Part shown: in pieces, positions 37,790-49,399 of the stretch
How positions within the stretch are numbered: position 1 is the stretch's first letter
How the letters are laid out: each line of letters begins with the position of its first letter
NCBI RefSeq assembly: GCF_019925205.1
Contig: NC_083562.1
Location: 10,974,001 to 11,038,000, forward strand
DNA from: Metopolophium dirhodum
Lineage: Eukaryota > Arthropoda > Insecta > Hemiptera > Aphididae
Reading direction: 5' to 3'
DNA length: 64,000 nucleotides
The notes under the pieces: model-generated
The model's database searches: none
What the model was told of the DNA's origin: nothing
The model's input: the letters and a program-made list of their open reading frames with translations, nothing else
Translations under genes and position numbers: made by a program

Positions 37790-39300
37790 TATCTATAAGT
37801 ATAAAACTGAAATCAAGCAAAAGAGGAAATCTTTGTTACGGATTGGCTTCGAAACTTCTTATCCAATTGTTATGCAGTTTTTTTTAAATGAAAGAGGATA
37901 TCACGGAGCAGGTTTTAGCCTGGGTTTTTTATATTATTACTCTGTGGGTTTAGGCATAAATAAAGTCCGATAATGTTAGTCAATAATTAGTTATCTATAC
38001 ATATAAAATCCAAATACCACTGACTCACTGATCGCTGTATCTCAAAAACTACTCAACGTACGGACTTGAAATTTGGAATAGAGGTTCTTCTCATATTTTC
38101 ACCGTGCAATAAGAAAGGATTTTCAAAAATGTTGCGTTTTAGTGGAGTAATTAACGATTATAATTATTCACTGCCAATACGTATTGTGCGGCACGGCGGT
38201 TCGCGGGTTTCCAGCTACCTGCAACCTATCCTTTTTGTTCGTCGTTGTCGTCGTGTAGATAAAAATAACGATTCCGAGAATAAAATTGTTCCGAGAAGTT
38301 TATCGATAAAAATAATCTCATGCATCGAGCGTACACCAATACTCCTATTTTATTATAATGAACGATAAAATGCACACCGATAACATAAACCAATACACAT
38401 ACAAATTCTATTTATAGAATTAATTTGGACTTGCGTAACATAAAAAATATTAAACACGTTCATTTCATTTGCACTCCGAACTACCAGCAGGTCGGACGTG
38501 CGTAAAACTGAAATTAAGCAAAAGAGGAAATCTTTGTTACGGTTTAGCTTCGAAACTTCTTATCCAATTGTCATGCAGTTTTAATTAAGTTAGTTAATAA
38601 TTAATTAGGATTTGGGTAAGTTGTTAATTTATATATATAACCCATAGCAACCATTAAAAAACAAAAATTTCTATCGTAAATCTCAAAATTCCTGTTTGAG
38701 CCCCTACCGAGGGTGATCACTTCCCTTTTTAATTTAGCCTGTGACACTCACAAAGAATGTGGCTTTGTATTGGTGAAAGAATTTTCAAAATCAGTTCAGT
38801 AGTTTCGGAGTTTATCCCGAACATACAAACAAACGCTATCATTTTATATATTAGCATAGATAAAAATGAATGTTTGTGTGTAGATTAGACCTCTGGGAAG
38901 AAGATGGGCTAATTTAAAAAATGTTAAATTTGTTTTTTTTTTATTCATCGGATTTTAGTATGGTTGCGATAGGCTTTTGTATTAATTGATTATATTAATC
39001 CTCCGTATGTGGAATTAAGTAAAAATGACAAACTCGGTACAATTTTGATACTTTAGAGTTAAATCATACACTTACGTACAAACGGCACGGGGTCAGCGAT
39101 CTACCGCAGGTACATTGCCTACCTGATAATATACTGCTGCGAATCAGAATTTTTATTCCGGGCAACAGAAAAGTTAAGATAAATTTTGAACACCATACAC
39201 CATACACCATACACCGAATATTAAATAACGAATTGAACAAAGTTTGAGTCATATAGAATTGGTACATTTAACGGGCAACGAAGTGCCAGCGGGATCAGCT
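37790..39300 (+). mobile_element. Nested Helitron-like non-autonomous elements
   Basis: Two likely 5' starts begin TCTATA and run into AT-rich sequence (37790 and 37993). A block of about 85 bp around CAAGCAAAAGAGGAAATCTT (37815) recurs near 38515. The 3' end at 39272-39300 reads CGGGCAACGAAGTGCCAGCG then GGATCAGCTAG followed by T. That matches the Helitron layout: terminal CTRR, a GC-rich hairpin region just upstream, and insertion next to T. No Rep/helicase frame is present. The short plus-strand frame at 38066-38368 lies within and looks non-functional. This element cluster ends 106 bp before the gene C start. Confidence 0.5.
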
Positions 39301-39391
39301 AGTATTGCTATAAAAGTCATTTATTTTACTAGTAGTTATATGGTAGATATTATTGGGTAATCCATAGTAAAATTATTCTTATTGTTTCCTG

Positions 39392-39400
39392 TTATTTTAG
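39392..39400 (+). promoter_or_regulatory. Possible 5'-UTR intron acceptor before gene C
   Basis: TTATTTTAG ends six bases before the ATG of gene C. Similar (T)ATTTTAG sites sit just upstream of the ATGs of D and E. This suggests an untranslated first exon spliced onto the coding exon. The upstream exon is not identified, so the promoter position is unknown. Confidence 0.3.
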
Positions 39401-39406
39401 AACAAC

Positions 39407-42400
39407 ATGAAGACATTTTCTGTATGCTGTCTTTTGATGATTGCATATTATACATGTGAAACAGTAAATGCTAATGTATATTTCAAAGCTACCAAACCAA
39501 ATAATGAGTGGTGGTCTAGCACCATATTCTATCAAGTATATCCAAGATCGTTCAAAGACAGTAATAAAGATGGAATTGGTGATTTAAAAGGTATTTAATA
39601 TCAAAATACAATTACATTTAGAAAACCAATAACTAGAGTAATTGCTTCTGCTCGAAAATTTGAGAAAACATAGGTACGGCTTTTAAACTTGATGTATTTA
39701 ACTTGAACCTAGTGTTATTGTGTAAATACTCACAATCCTCAATTTTTTTTTATAAGTTTTTTTTTTTTTTGAGCTCCTTACTAAATATTAAGAGCAAGTA
39801 AAAACTATCGTTCATGTTGAAGATTAGAGCAAAATATATTCTTCATTTAAACGTTTGTTTATGTTTATTGTGTAACATTTTCAGGTATTACCCAGAAACT
39901 AGACCATTTTGTTGATCTTGGCATAGAAACACTATGGGTAGGTCCGTTTTTCAAATCACCTATGGATGATATGGGATATGATGTTGAGGACTTTTATATG
40001 ATAGATCCTATTTTTGGTACAATGAGTGATTTAGAAGAATTAGTTTTTGAAATGAACAAGCGAAGTAAATGTCATACTTTGTTAGAAAGAATAGCATTGA
40101 TATGGATTTTTATGTTGGTTTTAATACTTTTTCTTTTAGATCTTAAACTGGTAATAGACCTAATACCAAACCATTCAAGTTACAAGTGTGAGTGGTTTGA
40201 AAAATCAATCAAACAAGAAGGAAAGTACAAAGATTATTACATTTGGCATAACGCTTCAAATCAAGATGAAGTCCTCAGTAACTCATCAGTCACACCAATA
40301 CCACCAAATAATTGGGTAAATAACATAATGTCAAATGTCTAAGAACTCAAATTAGTTGATTTACGTTTCTTATACAGGTATACTTTAAAAGTTTAAAATA
40401 TTAAAACTTAGAATGCTTGTTGAAAAAATAGATACTACTTAAAGTTTAATTTAAGTGATAGTTGTTTACATTTAACAAAAGTATAATGCAGTTATTGATA
40501 AATAAATAGATAAGTTTATAAAAAAAACTTAAATGTAAAATTTGAAAAAAAATTTGATTTTTTAATAAAAACTAATAAATAGTAATTAAGTGTACTCGTA
40601 TTCATCAAAATATTATATGATATAATATATAATATATATTTTATTTGATTACAGTTGAGTATATTTGTTGGTTCTGCCTGGACATGGAATGAACAACGAA
40701 AACAATTTTATTACCATCAGTTTAGTAAGGAACAACCAGACTTTGACATGAGAAATCCGGATGTTAAACAACAAATTTTAGTAAGTTGCTATATAAAAAC
40801 CCGGGGAAAAGACGAAAAACGATTCTGAGGACGATCCGTCAGCCATTGGATTTTTATAATTTATTAATTTAATTTTTAGCAGCACCTATATTTTTTTATT
40901 ATTTGAACCTACAATATGGTATGTTGAACAAATAATATTATTTGTTATTGACTTATATGTAAACACCGTGTATCATAGAATAACGTGAATAGGATCGTAG
41001 TGGTATAATTAGCTTAAAAATAACGTACGTCACATCGGCCACCCCATTTTCAAAATATTGAAATTTTACTATTCCATCTGTTAGTATGCTATCGAGACGT
41101 CACGTCAGGCATCGACATAGGTTATTTTAAATTTTTTTTAGTCTAAATGCTTTGAATATATCTCATGATTCCATTGAAAATTAATTTATAGCAAAAAGCC
41201 CCTACGATTAAATTTTTTGAATTACAACAAAATAATTAAAATCAATTGTCTCATCATATATATCTAATGATCTTAAGGCATAAAAGAGCCAAAATATCTT
41301 GAAGTGTAGGTATAATATTATGTTTAGAAAATTTTAATCTTTGGACAGATAATAACACATTTTATTTACAAATTAAAAAAAATATATATAAAAAAAATTT
41401 CTGGTAAACATATACTTTTAAACTTTTAACTGGATCAAAACTGAAGAAACCAGAAATGACTTTTTAAGTTTTTTAATTTCTCCCGAAGGTGACTGCAAAC
41501 AAAAACACACATACCCGAGTAAAATATACAAAAAGAAAAATAATTTATTTTGATCTATTCTGAATCCTAATCCAGAAATGTATTTTACATTGTATGTCAA
41601 TTTCCTTCACTTATGGTCTTGATATTGTTTTAAAGGACGTAATAGAATTTTGGATGGATAAAGGCGTTACTGGATTCCGATTTGATGCCCTCAAATTTTT
41701 ATATGAAAATGTTTCACTACTAGATGAACCTTTTAAGCCAGGAATGAGCAATGCATCCGAATACGTAGAATTAAATCATATATATACGTCTAATCAACCA
41801 GAAATTATTGATTCTGTATTAGAATGGAGAGCGTTTATGGATGATTACATACAAAGGAAGAATAAATCAATTTCTAGGTAAATTATATGCATACTCGTAC
41901 CCACATAAACATTTTATTTCTATATAGTTTAAATAATCCCGGGAGCCAACGATGACGAACGGTGCTTGACTTCAGTACACATTAGTTACTGCTGTGGCTC
42001 CGTGCTACGCCGATCTCTAAATCTAAATAACATTTAAAATTTTTATTCATGTTTTGTCATTAGTATTATGACATTCAATTAAGTAAATAAATTGTATTAA
42101 TAAAAATAATTTTATATTATGTTCGACAGTTTAATGTCATCAGAATCGTATTCACCTGTAAATATATTAATGCAATATTACGGCAACTTCACGAATCCTG
42201 GAGCTCAAATACCATTTAACTTGGCATTAGTGAGGTTTCCAAAAGATGATCATATAGTCAAATCTATAGATACCATAATCAATGATTGGTTGGCTGATTT
42301 GCCAGAAAACGCGGTGGCCAACTGGGTGGTGGGTATTTTTAAATTGTTCAATAATATTATAAACTGTTTAAAGCCTATGGTCTCCTCCTAGAGAATGTCT

Positions 42401-43998
42401 TTGTCGTTCTATTATATATTATGACGTATTTTATGAATAATTATTTCATAATTTAGATTGAAAATCACGACAATTTGAGGACGTCGTCGAAATTTGGCGC
42501 TCTAACAGTACCAATGTTTACTGCTTTGAAATTAGCTCTTCCTGGTATTGATGTAACATATTATGGTAGTGAAATTGGAATGGAAGACAATATGTATTTG
42601 AGACCGGAACAAATAACAGATGACAATCTTGCAGGTGGTCCGAGATTATCGAGACCTAGAGATTACCAAAGGTGTCCGATGCAATGGGACGATTCGATTA
42701 ACGCAGGTATAATATATATGAGCGATCATATAATATAATATAAAAATAAATTATAAAAATCATTCGTCTTTACATCACAATTACATAACATATGCAATTA
42801 CCTATAGAAACCGATTTGTTGAACAAATCTAGAATATATCCTGGAACTTAAATATTTAGTTAATATTTATGTAAACATTTTCAAAAACCAGTCAGTTACT
42901 GAATAATTAAAATCCCTTATGTAAATAGCATAATATCGAAAATGATATTATGCCACTCATAATCTTAAATTGATCAAAATATATTAATATTTATTTGATT
43001 TATAACGATTGATAATCTATACTTTAAAATTAATTTCATACATATTATATTATTATATAAATGCAGTACAAAAACGTAGGCTAACAAAAATTAACAAATG
43101 AACAATTATGATAAATATTGCGCAAAAAGTGATTGATATATTTATTGAAATTACTTAACAATTAGTTTCAATTGATTCAAGTACCTATTTAAACTACTAT
43201 AACTATGTTAAGTATTTAGATATATACATAATTAATGTTAATTCAAGTTGTTATGATATAATATAATGTTTAGTTTAAAGACGTGATAATTCATTTTAAA
43301 GGTTTCACCGAAGAGAAAAAGTCATGGTTACCAGTAAATCCAAATTATTACAAGATGAACGTCGAAACACAGAAAAAAATTCCAACTAGTAACTATAATT
43401 TTTACAAAAAAATGTCTCAACTTCGAAAAACCGAAACGTTAAAAAATGGCGATCTTCAGACTTATAATATTACTCAATCGATTTATATTTTAAAAAGGTA
43501 ATTATAATTGGTTAACGTTAGGTACTAAAAAAAGTAAAGTGATTTGTTATTTCCATATTACTAAACGTTTGTTTTTTTTTCAGGTCATTATTAGAACACG
43601 AATCATACATAGTCGTAACGAACTTTGGCAGTGAAACCGAAACGGTCATCTTGTCTAATGTCATACGAGATGTCAAAGATGAACTATTCGTATATTTAGG
43701 AAGTGAAAATTCTGCGTACAGAACCGGGTAATTAGATTTTTAAACTTAAAATGTGTATAACAAATTAGCAGTTTTATATTTTAATAACTAATTTTTTTGT
43801 GCTTTTGTTTTTAGAAGTAAAGTATCTACCGTTTCAACTGGGTATCCATTACAACTGCGACCACAGTCAGTAGTCGTATTGACAGATAAATATATTGAAC
43901 CTGAAACGCCAAGTAATAACGCTAGTAGTAGTACTGAATCGAGTTTGAAATTTATTAGTTTCATCTGTGTTTTTGTACTTTCAAGATGTTTTTTATAA
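39407..43998 (+). CDS. Gene C: GPI-anchor-type GH13 alpha-glucosidase, 10 exons, complete
   Basis: Exons: 39407-39590, 39885-40064, 40140-40315, 40655-40780, 41636-41877, 42130-42328, 42457-42706, 43302-43497, 43584-43727, 43815-43998. The joined 1881 nt encode 626 aa. A signal peptide ends near residue 22. Motifs: WWSSTIFYQVYPRSFKDS, DLIPNHSS, QPDFDMR, GFRFDALKFLYE with nucleophile D239, SSESYSP with acid/base E308, ENHDN with D374, and QRCPMQWDDS. Intron phases equal A and B, but exon 3 is six codons longer than in A and exon 10 much longer. The added C terminus has a Ser/Asn-rich spacer (PSNNASSSTESS) and a hydrophobic end (FISFICVFVLSRCFL), the form of a GPI-anchor signal. The enzyme is therefore probably held on the outer face of gut cells. 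Substrate preference is not readable from sequence. Confidence 0.93.
41050..41095. repeat. Half copy of the 28035-28234 MITE in intron 4 of gene C
   Basis: ATATTGAAATTTTACTATTC followed by CATCTGTTAGTATGCTATCG matches one arm of the MITE at 28035-28234 and its flank. The opposite arm was not found nearby, so this is a solo end or a different family member. Confidence 0.45.
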
Positions 43999-44045
43999 AT
44001 TTGTCTTCTATACCTACCTAGTTGTTAAGTAATACAGTTAATTGT

Positions 44046-44051
44046 AATATA
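44046..44051 (+). promoter_or_regulatory. Candidate variant poly(A) signal AATATA, gene C
   Basis: No AATAAA follows the gene C stop closely. AATATA lies 48 nt after it, and the same hexamer at the same place follows gene D (55948). Conservation between copies supports it slightly, but recent duplication explains the match equally well. Confidence 0.3.
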
Positions 44052-44154
44052 CATTTTTTAAAGAACTTTGTTGGAATTGTATTTTTACGTAATATCCACG
44101 TTATTTAATTCCTCATTTTGTTTTGTGTCCGTCATCTCTTTTTGAAACAGTGAA

Positions 44155-44728
44155 AATGCTTTGATCTTCAACTTTGAGAGACTTTTATGGTTGTAAATTG
44201 GATCCAGAAAGAGGTAGATTTTCAGTTGTCCTAACTATTAATTTTTTCAAAATCAGTTTTTGTCTTGGTTATAATTTATTCAAAAATGAACAACTTTAAA
44301 TACATAAATTGTAAATCAAATATTTTTATGATCTGTTCATAGAAAAAGAACACTTTTCAATACATTTTGTGCTATTTATAGACATTCTGAAATGTCAACT
44401 TTTAATTATTTGAGATTCTGAGCGTAGCGAAAGATTTTAATGATGTGTGTTTTATCTGCCTATTTTCCACTTTTGGTTCAGTAAAAATGCTCTGATTTTC
44501 TACATCAGCAACTTTTTAGTAAGTGAATCTAGTTGGTGTACTAAATATGTTAAATTTGAAAATTCTTTGTTGTTTCAAAAGTGCCATGAAAAACGAAGAT
44601 TTAAGAAAAAATCGAAATTTCACCCAAGACCAATGGTGTGTGTACCTACCTTATCTTAAAAATGTATAAACTGTAGATACTTTAAATTATCTCCAAATAT
44701 TAATATTTATTTATTTTATCTTATGTTC
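44155..44728. repeat. Dispersed repeat family (copy), gene C 3' flank
   Basis: TCTTTTTGAAACAGTGAAAA starts near 44137. GATTCTGAGCGTAGCG and ATGATGTGTGTTTT follow, then AT-rich runs. The same order occurs after the broken copy (47149 on) and, diverged, after gene D (56015 on), so the repeat travelled with the duplicated gene block. The right end meets the LINE fragment. Confidence 0.6.
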
Positions 44729-45335
44729 AATAAACAGTAATTTACAAAATATATGTTAAGTATACATAAGTTAAGTAGATTACAGTACAAATTAAATTAC
44801 AAATTAACAGCTTAAAATCTAGAATAATTACATATGTATATATAGTTGTATATGACAGATAAAAAGAGAGCAAATAGGCACGGAAAGATCTACATGGCAT
44901 TATTGACACAACGAAGCATGGGGTGTAAAGAATGGCTATTACCATAAGAGGTGGAGTGAGTAGAGATAAAAAAGGGTGCGTGATGTCTTGTAGGGTAGAT
45001 TGGAACACGGAAATTAATAGAGAAAAGAAGATCAGGGGCATCTATTGATCCATCGAGTAGACCTTGAATAAAACGGAATCTCCATCAAACGTCGAGAAAA
45101 AAGTGCGTCAGAATAATGTTTAGCTTTAAAATACGGATGGGTAGAGTCTCATGTTGCGGATGCTCGATTTCGAGTAAAAAAGAGATGATAAAAACCTATT
45201 TTGGACTCTTTCTAGTCTTAACTGGTCTTTTGCTAAGTAGGGGTGCCAAACTATCATACCATATTCTAAAATAGGGCGCACAAGAGACAAAATAGTGTAC
45301 GAAGACAATAGATATAGAGCTAAACATTAATATGA
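44729..45335 (-). mobile_element. 3' fragment of a Jockey/RT-type LINE, frameshifted
   Basis: The minus strand encodes a stretch (45308 down to 45126) containing SLVRPILEYGMIVWHPYL and then LRLERVQNRFL, typical of the C-terminal end of insect non-LTR reverse transcriptases. After a frame change the reading continues with LDGSIDAPDLLFSINFRVP and YPTRHHAPFF. No endonuclease or polymerase core is present, so it is a 5'-truncated, inactive copy. It directly abuts the broken alpha-glucosidase copy. Confidence 0.75.
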
Positions 45336-45364
45336 CGATCACAAATATTTTGACTCTGTTTGAG

Positions 45365-46735
45365 CTACCATTAAACTTTGCATTGGTGAAGTGTCAAAAA
45401 GATGATCATATAGTCAAATCTATAGATACCATAATCAAAGATTGGTTGGCTGATTTACCAGAAAACGCAGTGGCCAACTGGGTGGTACGTGTTTTTAAAT
45501 AATTTAATAATATTATATACCTACTGTTAAGCTCATGACATATTTCTCGAAAATATATTTTATATGTTATTTTATAAATGCCTGATCGATACTGAATGAG
45601 TAACATGCACTGAAAGTTTAATCGCTTATAGTATAGTTGGAAATATTAATTATGTATAGTGTAAAATATGTTTATGGTATATTTTATGTATAATAATATA
45701 GTACTTATAACAATAAAGTAATTTAAACAACCAATAGTCCTTAGGCCACTATTTCTACTTTTACTAAAATACTACTAACCATTATATTATATGTATACAC
45801 TCTGAATTATTGCAATCTAAATTATTTCTGTATTTAATCATGTAATTATATGACTATATAATCACACCTACACCTTATTAATTAATACCCCATATTTGTA
45901 AACAATGTAAAATTGCCATTTTTGCGCTTAATAAACAATAGTAATAATAATAATAATAATAATAATACAATTTAACATAAATTATTTCATAATTTAGATG
46001 AAAAATCACGACAATTTAAGAATATCGTCGAAATTTGGCGCTTTAACGGTACCAATGTTTACTACGTTGAAATGAGCCCTTCCCGGTATTGAAGTAACAT
46101 ATTATGGTTTTGAAATCGGTATGGAGGACAACATGTATTTGAGGGCAGAACAAGTAACAGATACCATTTCTGTGGCCGTTTCGAAATTATCGAGAACTAG
46201 AGATTGCGAAAGGTGTCCAATGCAATGGGATGATTCGATTAACGGAGGTATAATAAGTGCAATATTAATAATATTAATTTCATTTCACTCGTCACATTTC
46301 AGTTTTTCACAACTACATAACAAGTACAAATATAATTGTTTATATGATTTAGTATAGGTACCTCGTCCAAAGTATTTAGTCATTAAAGTAAAAATGTATC
46401 AACAATCAGCCAGTTACTGAATAAAGTTAATAATTTGAAATTAATACGATCCAAAATAAGTGGTTTTTTATTCTTACTATTAATTGATTTAAGTATTGAA
46501 CAGCTACTAGGTACAACTTAATAATCATGTCTAATGTCATACGAGATGTCAAAGAAGAACTATTCGTATGTTTAGGAAGTGAGAATTCTGCGTACAGCAC
46601 CGGGTTATTAGATTTTTAACTTAAAATATAGGTATAACGGATTAGCAGTTTTAAATTTTGTTAATTCATTTTATTTGTGTTTTTGTTTTTAAGTATCTAC
46701 TTTCTCAACTGGGTATTCATTACCACTGCGACTGG
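45365..46735 (+). pseudogene. Broken GH13 alpha-glucosidase copy between genes C and D
   Basis: Recognisable pieces: the 3' two-thirds of exon 6 (about 45365-45484, ending in the AVANWV block), exon 7 (45998-46247), the end of exon 9 (about 46524-46603) and part of exon 10 (about 46691-46735). Exons 1-5 and 8 are absent. Exon 7 has an in-frame TGA at 46073-46075 where gene D reads a Leu codon. Relative to gene D, the end of intron 7, all of exon 8, intron 8 and the start of exon 9 have been removed by one deletion near 46521-46526. Intron 7 and the 3' flank match gene D closely, so both come from one ancestor. A LINE fragment lies at the 5' break. Confidence 0.9.
45942..45967. repeat. TAA microsatellite inside pseudogene intron 6
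   Basis: Eight to nine TAA units just upstream of the exon 7 acceptor of the broken copy; absent from the same place in gene D. Confidence 0.85.
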
Positions 46736-48667
46736 TGCCGGTGGTGGTAGATTTGTAAAATGTATTGCTTCTAAATTATGAACACACGAGTTGAGATATC
46801 AGCAAGTTTATTTCTAATAATATGGATAAAATTGGAAATTACCATTATAAATTAAATGCTACCTATTAATGTTTTTTTTTTTACACAAGATGTGTTAAAG
46901 AAATTTTTGTTTAAATATTGTTATAAATTATATTTAATTAATATGATTACTATTTTTTTTTTTATAGTATTTAAAATTTACTTAAAATGTTATTATTTTA
47001 TCCAATTTGTATGTTTTCTACATGGTATCTGTTGCGAGTGAAGCGAGCAATTATGGTATACAACCTGTTTTTAGGGGTGAGTGGTTGGATGGATGGAATA
47101 CATATATTTGGCTCCTTCAATTCAAATTGTTTTCCGCGCCACTGGTGTCATCTCTTTTTGAAACAGTGAAAATGCTATTTTATAAAATAGCATTGCTATC
47201 TGTCTATTTTTTAACTTTAGGTAGAGTAAAAATTCTTTGATTTTATCCGATCAGACAATTTTTAGAAAGTGAATCTAAAATTGTTGTACAAATGTTGTTA
47301 AATTTAAAAATTATCTGTAGCTTTTAAAGTGACGCGAAAAACGAAAAAAAAAGAATTAATAAAAAATGGAAACTTTACGCAAAACTAATAGTGTCAAAAC
47401 ATTTATTGGTGTACCTACTCAAAAATGTATAAACCGTAGATACTTTAAATTATCTCCAAATATTATAAAGACGATTTTAAATATTTTGACTCTGCTTGAG
47501 TTTGAAATCCATAAACATTTTTTTTATAGCTTACATTTGAACATTTTAATAGACGATTGCTCATACATTTTTCTACCTTTAATAAAATACACATTTTACT
47601 GGAAAGTTACTTATAGTCATAAGAAATTTTAGATTTAGATTTATCTATTTTTAGTTATTAAATTTGATTATTTATGGTATTGTATGGTGTCTCCACTTGA
47701 ATCGATTTTCGTATACAATGATTTATTATTAAATTTAAATGTAACACTTCCATTACAAGGACATACCTCTGGACTACTTCTGTACAGCATAGCAGTATAC
47801 CCGATTATCCACATTTTAAAATGTTTATGATGGTTATTTTGTTTGTGCCTAAAAAATCTTCAATGCATGATAATCTATATATTAATACTCGCAAGAACCT
47901 TTTTGTTGTACTAGTTGTACTGGTTTTTTTGTTACATTTTATCTACGTATTACAGATAAGGTCAGACTGCAAAAGAGAATGTATTTGGAATAAGTTAACC
48001 TTAACCATTTGGCGTGAGTTTAAACTAAAAACGAAAATACTACTAATACAATTTTATATCATGTCTTATCTTAAATCGAATAAAAAAAATTAAAAAAACA
48101 CAAAGAGATGGCGATGATCGTTTCTCTACTTGTTTTTTTAGTTATTATTATAGAAGTACTTTGATAGGTTTATCCATAAGTTTACTGCTGAAGTGGTTAA
48201 TGCCGGGCACGAGGACAGTTAACTCTTATCTGAACACGTTTAGTTGTAATGGCAACTGCCTGATGATTTACCCCAAGTCAATAACTTAGAAGTTTAATTC
48301 AAACGTTTTAAATCATCTGGACGTTACTGATTCGTAGGATAAGCTCGTAGTTTTAAAGAAAAACTTATTTGTACCTATAGTTGGTACCAACACAGTCGAT
48401 CAGTTGTAATGATTTATTTGATACAGTTTATCTACATATTACGGATAATCTTAGACAGGAGAGAATGTATACTCTGCATAAGTTGACTATACCATTCAGC
48501 AAGAGTTACAATTAAAAATTATAATACTTAAATTATATAATCCTCACGTGTGCAAACGAATATAGAACAATATTTAATACATTTATCTTATAACGTAGTG
48601 CTAGGTATTGTGTTTATAATAATGTAGCTATTTGTGTCTATTGATTTCATCATTATGTGATTAAGTT
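46736..48667. other. Pseudogene-D intergenic: dispersed repeat and a diverged duplication
   Basis: From 47139 to about 47830 the sequence is another copy of the dispersed repeat, ending with a block (CTGTACAGCATAGCAGTATAC) also seen after gene D near 56527. Two related blocks of about 150 bp, 47917-48065 and 48390-48540, share the order TTTATCTACGTATTACAGAT / TTTATCTACATATTACGGAT then AGAGAATGTAT. The open frames of 60-90 codons here are AT-rich and unrecognised. No gene supported. Confidence 0.5.
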
Positions 48668-49110
48668 CTTATAAATATAACATTCTTTTTTCGATCAAAC
48701 AAATACAAGTTATTTATATAAATTAAGAACATTTTTAAGGCCATTACAGTTATTGGAATATTGCACTATTGCAAACACAGTTAAATTTAAAAAAAAAATG
48801 TACTCCTTCATTTATTAATTTCGTGTTAAATTATAATTGTTTAATTATTTATTGTATTCAACTGTCATGTAATTGTTTTAAATTTAAAACTGAATATGCA
48901 TAATATTATAATTATTTAACTATTTTCTATTAACTAAAATAAATTGTATGATTCACTATTAAAATATTATTTTTTGACAAATTTCCTTAAATTATTTTAA
49001 TAATTATGTTTTTTGCATAATTTAATGTTTAAAAATAATATTTAAATATTATAATCTATAAACGAATAAAAATTATTAAAAAAATATCGAAACGTTATGA
49101 ATAAATAATA
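48668..49110 (+). repeat. Upstream module of gene D, shared with gene E
   Basis: A block of about 400 bp starting GATCAAACAAATACAA and continuing through AACTGTCATGTAATTGTTTT and GAATATGCATAATATTA recurs upstream of gene E at 58855-59250 and, shorter, at 58065-58290. It may contain promoter or untranslated-exon sequence kept through duplication. No such block was seen before gene C. Confidence 0.5.
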
Positions 49111-49361
49111 ATAAATAATAAATAATTATTGTATTAAATTTTTCTTTGAATTGCTATTAGTTTCAATATAAATACTAATAGAAATATAAATGATAACTGC
49201 AAAACTAATCAGATGTAAGTTAATTTAATGTTTATTTTATAGTTTATTTAGTTTTTTAACCTATTATTACATATTAATATTACTTTTATAGCTACTACAT
49301 TTCCATTTGTATATATTAAAACCAATATTTTTTGTGGTAACCGATTATAACAAGATATTTA

Positions 49362-49370
49362 TTATTTTAG
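49362..49370 (+). promoter_or_regulatory. Possible 5'-UTR intron acceptor before gene D
   Basis: TTATTTTAG ends 29 bases before the ATG. The same motif sits near the start codons of C and E. Confidence 0.25.
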
Positions 49371-49399
49371 ATAGGTAATTCATTATATTTTAAAACAAT

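Noticed and set aside
38066..38368. A 100-codon plus-strand frame
   Set aside because: Lies inside Helitron-like repeat sequence and encodes nothing I recognise.
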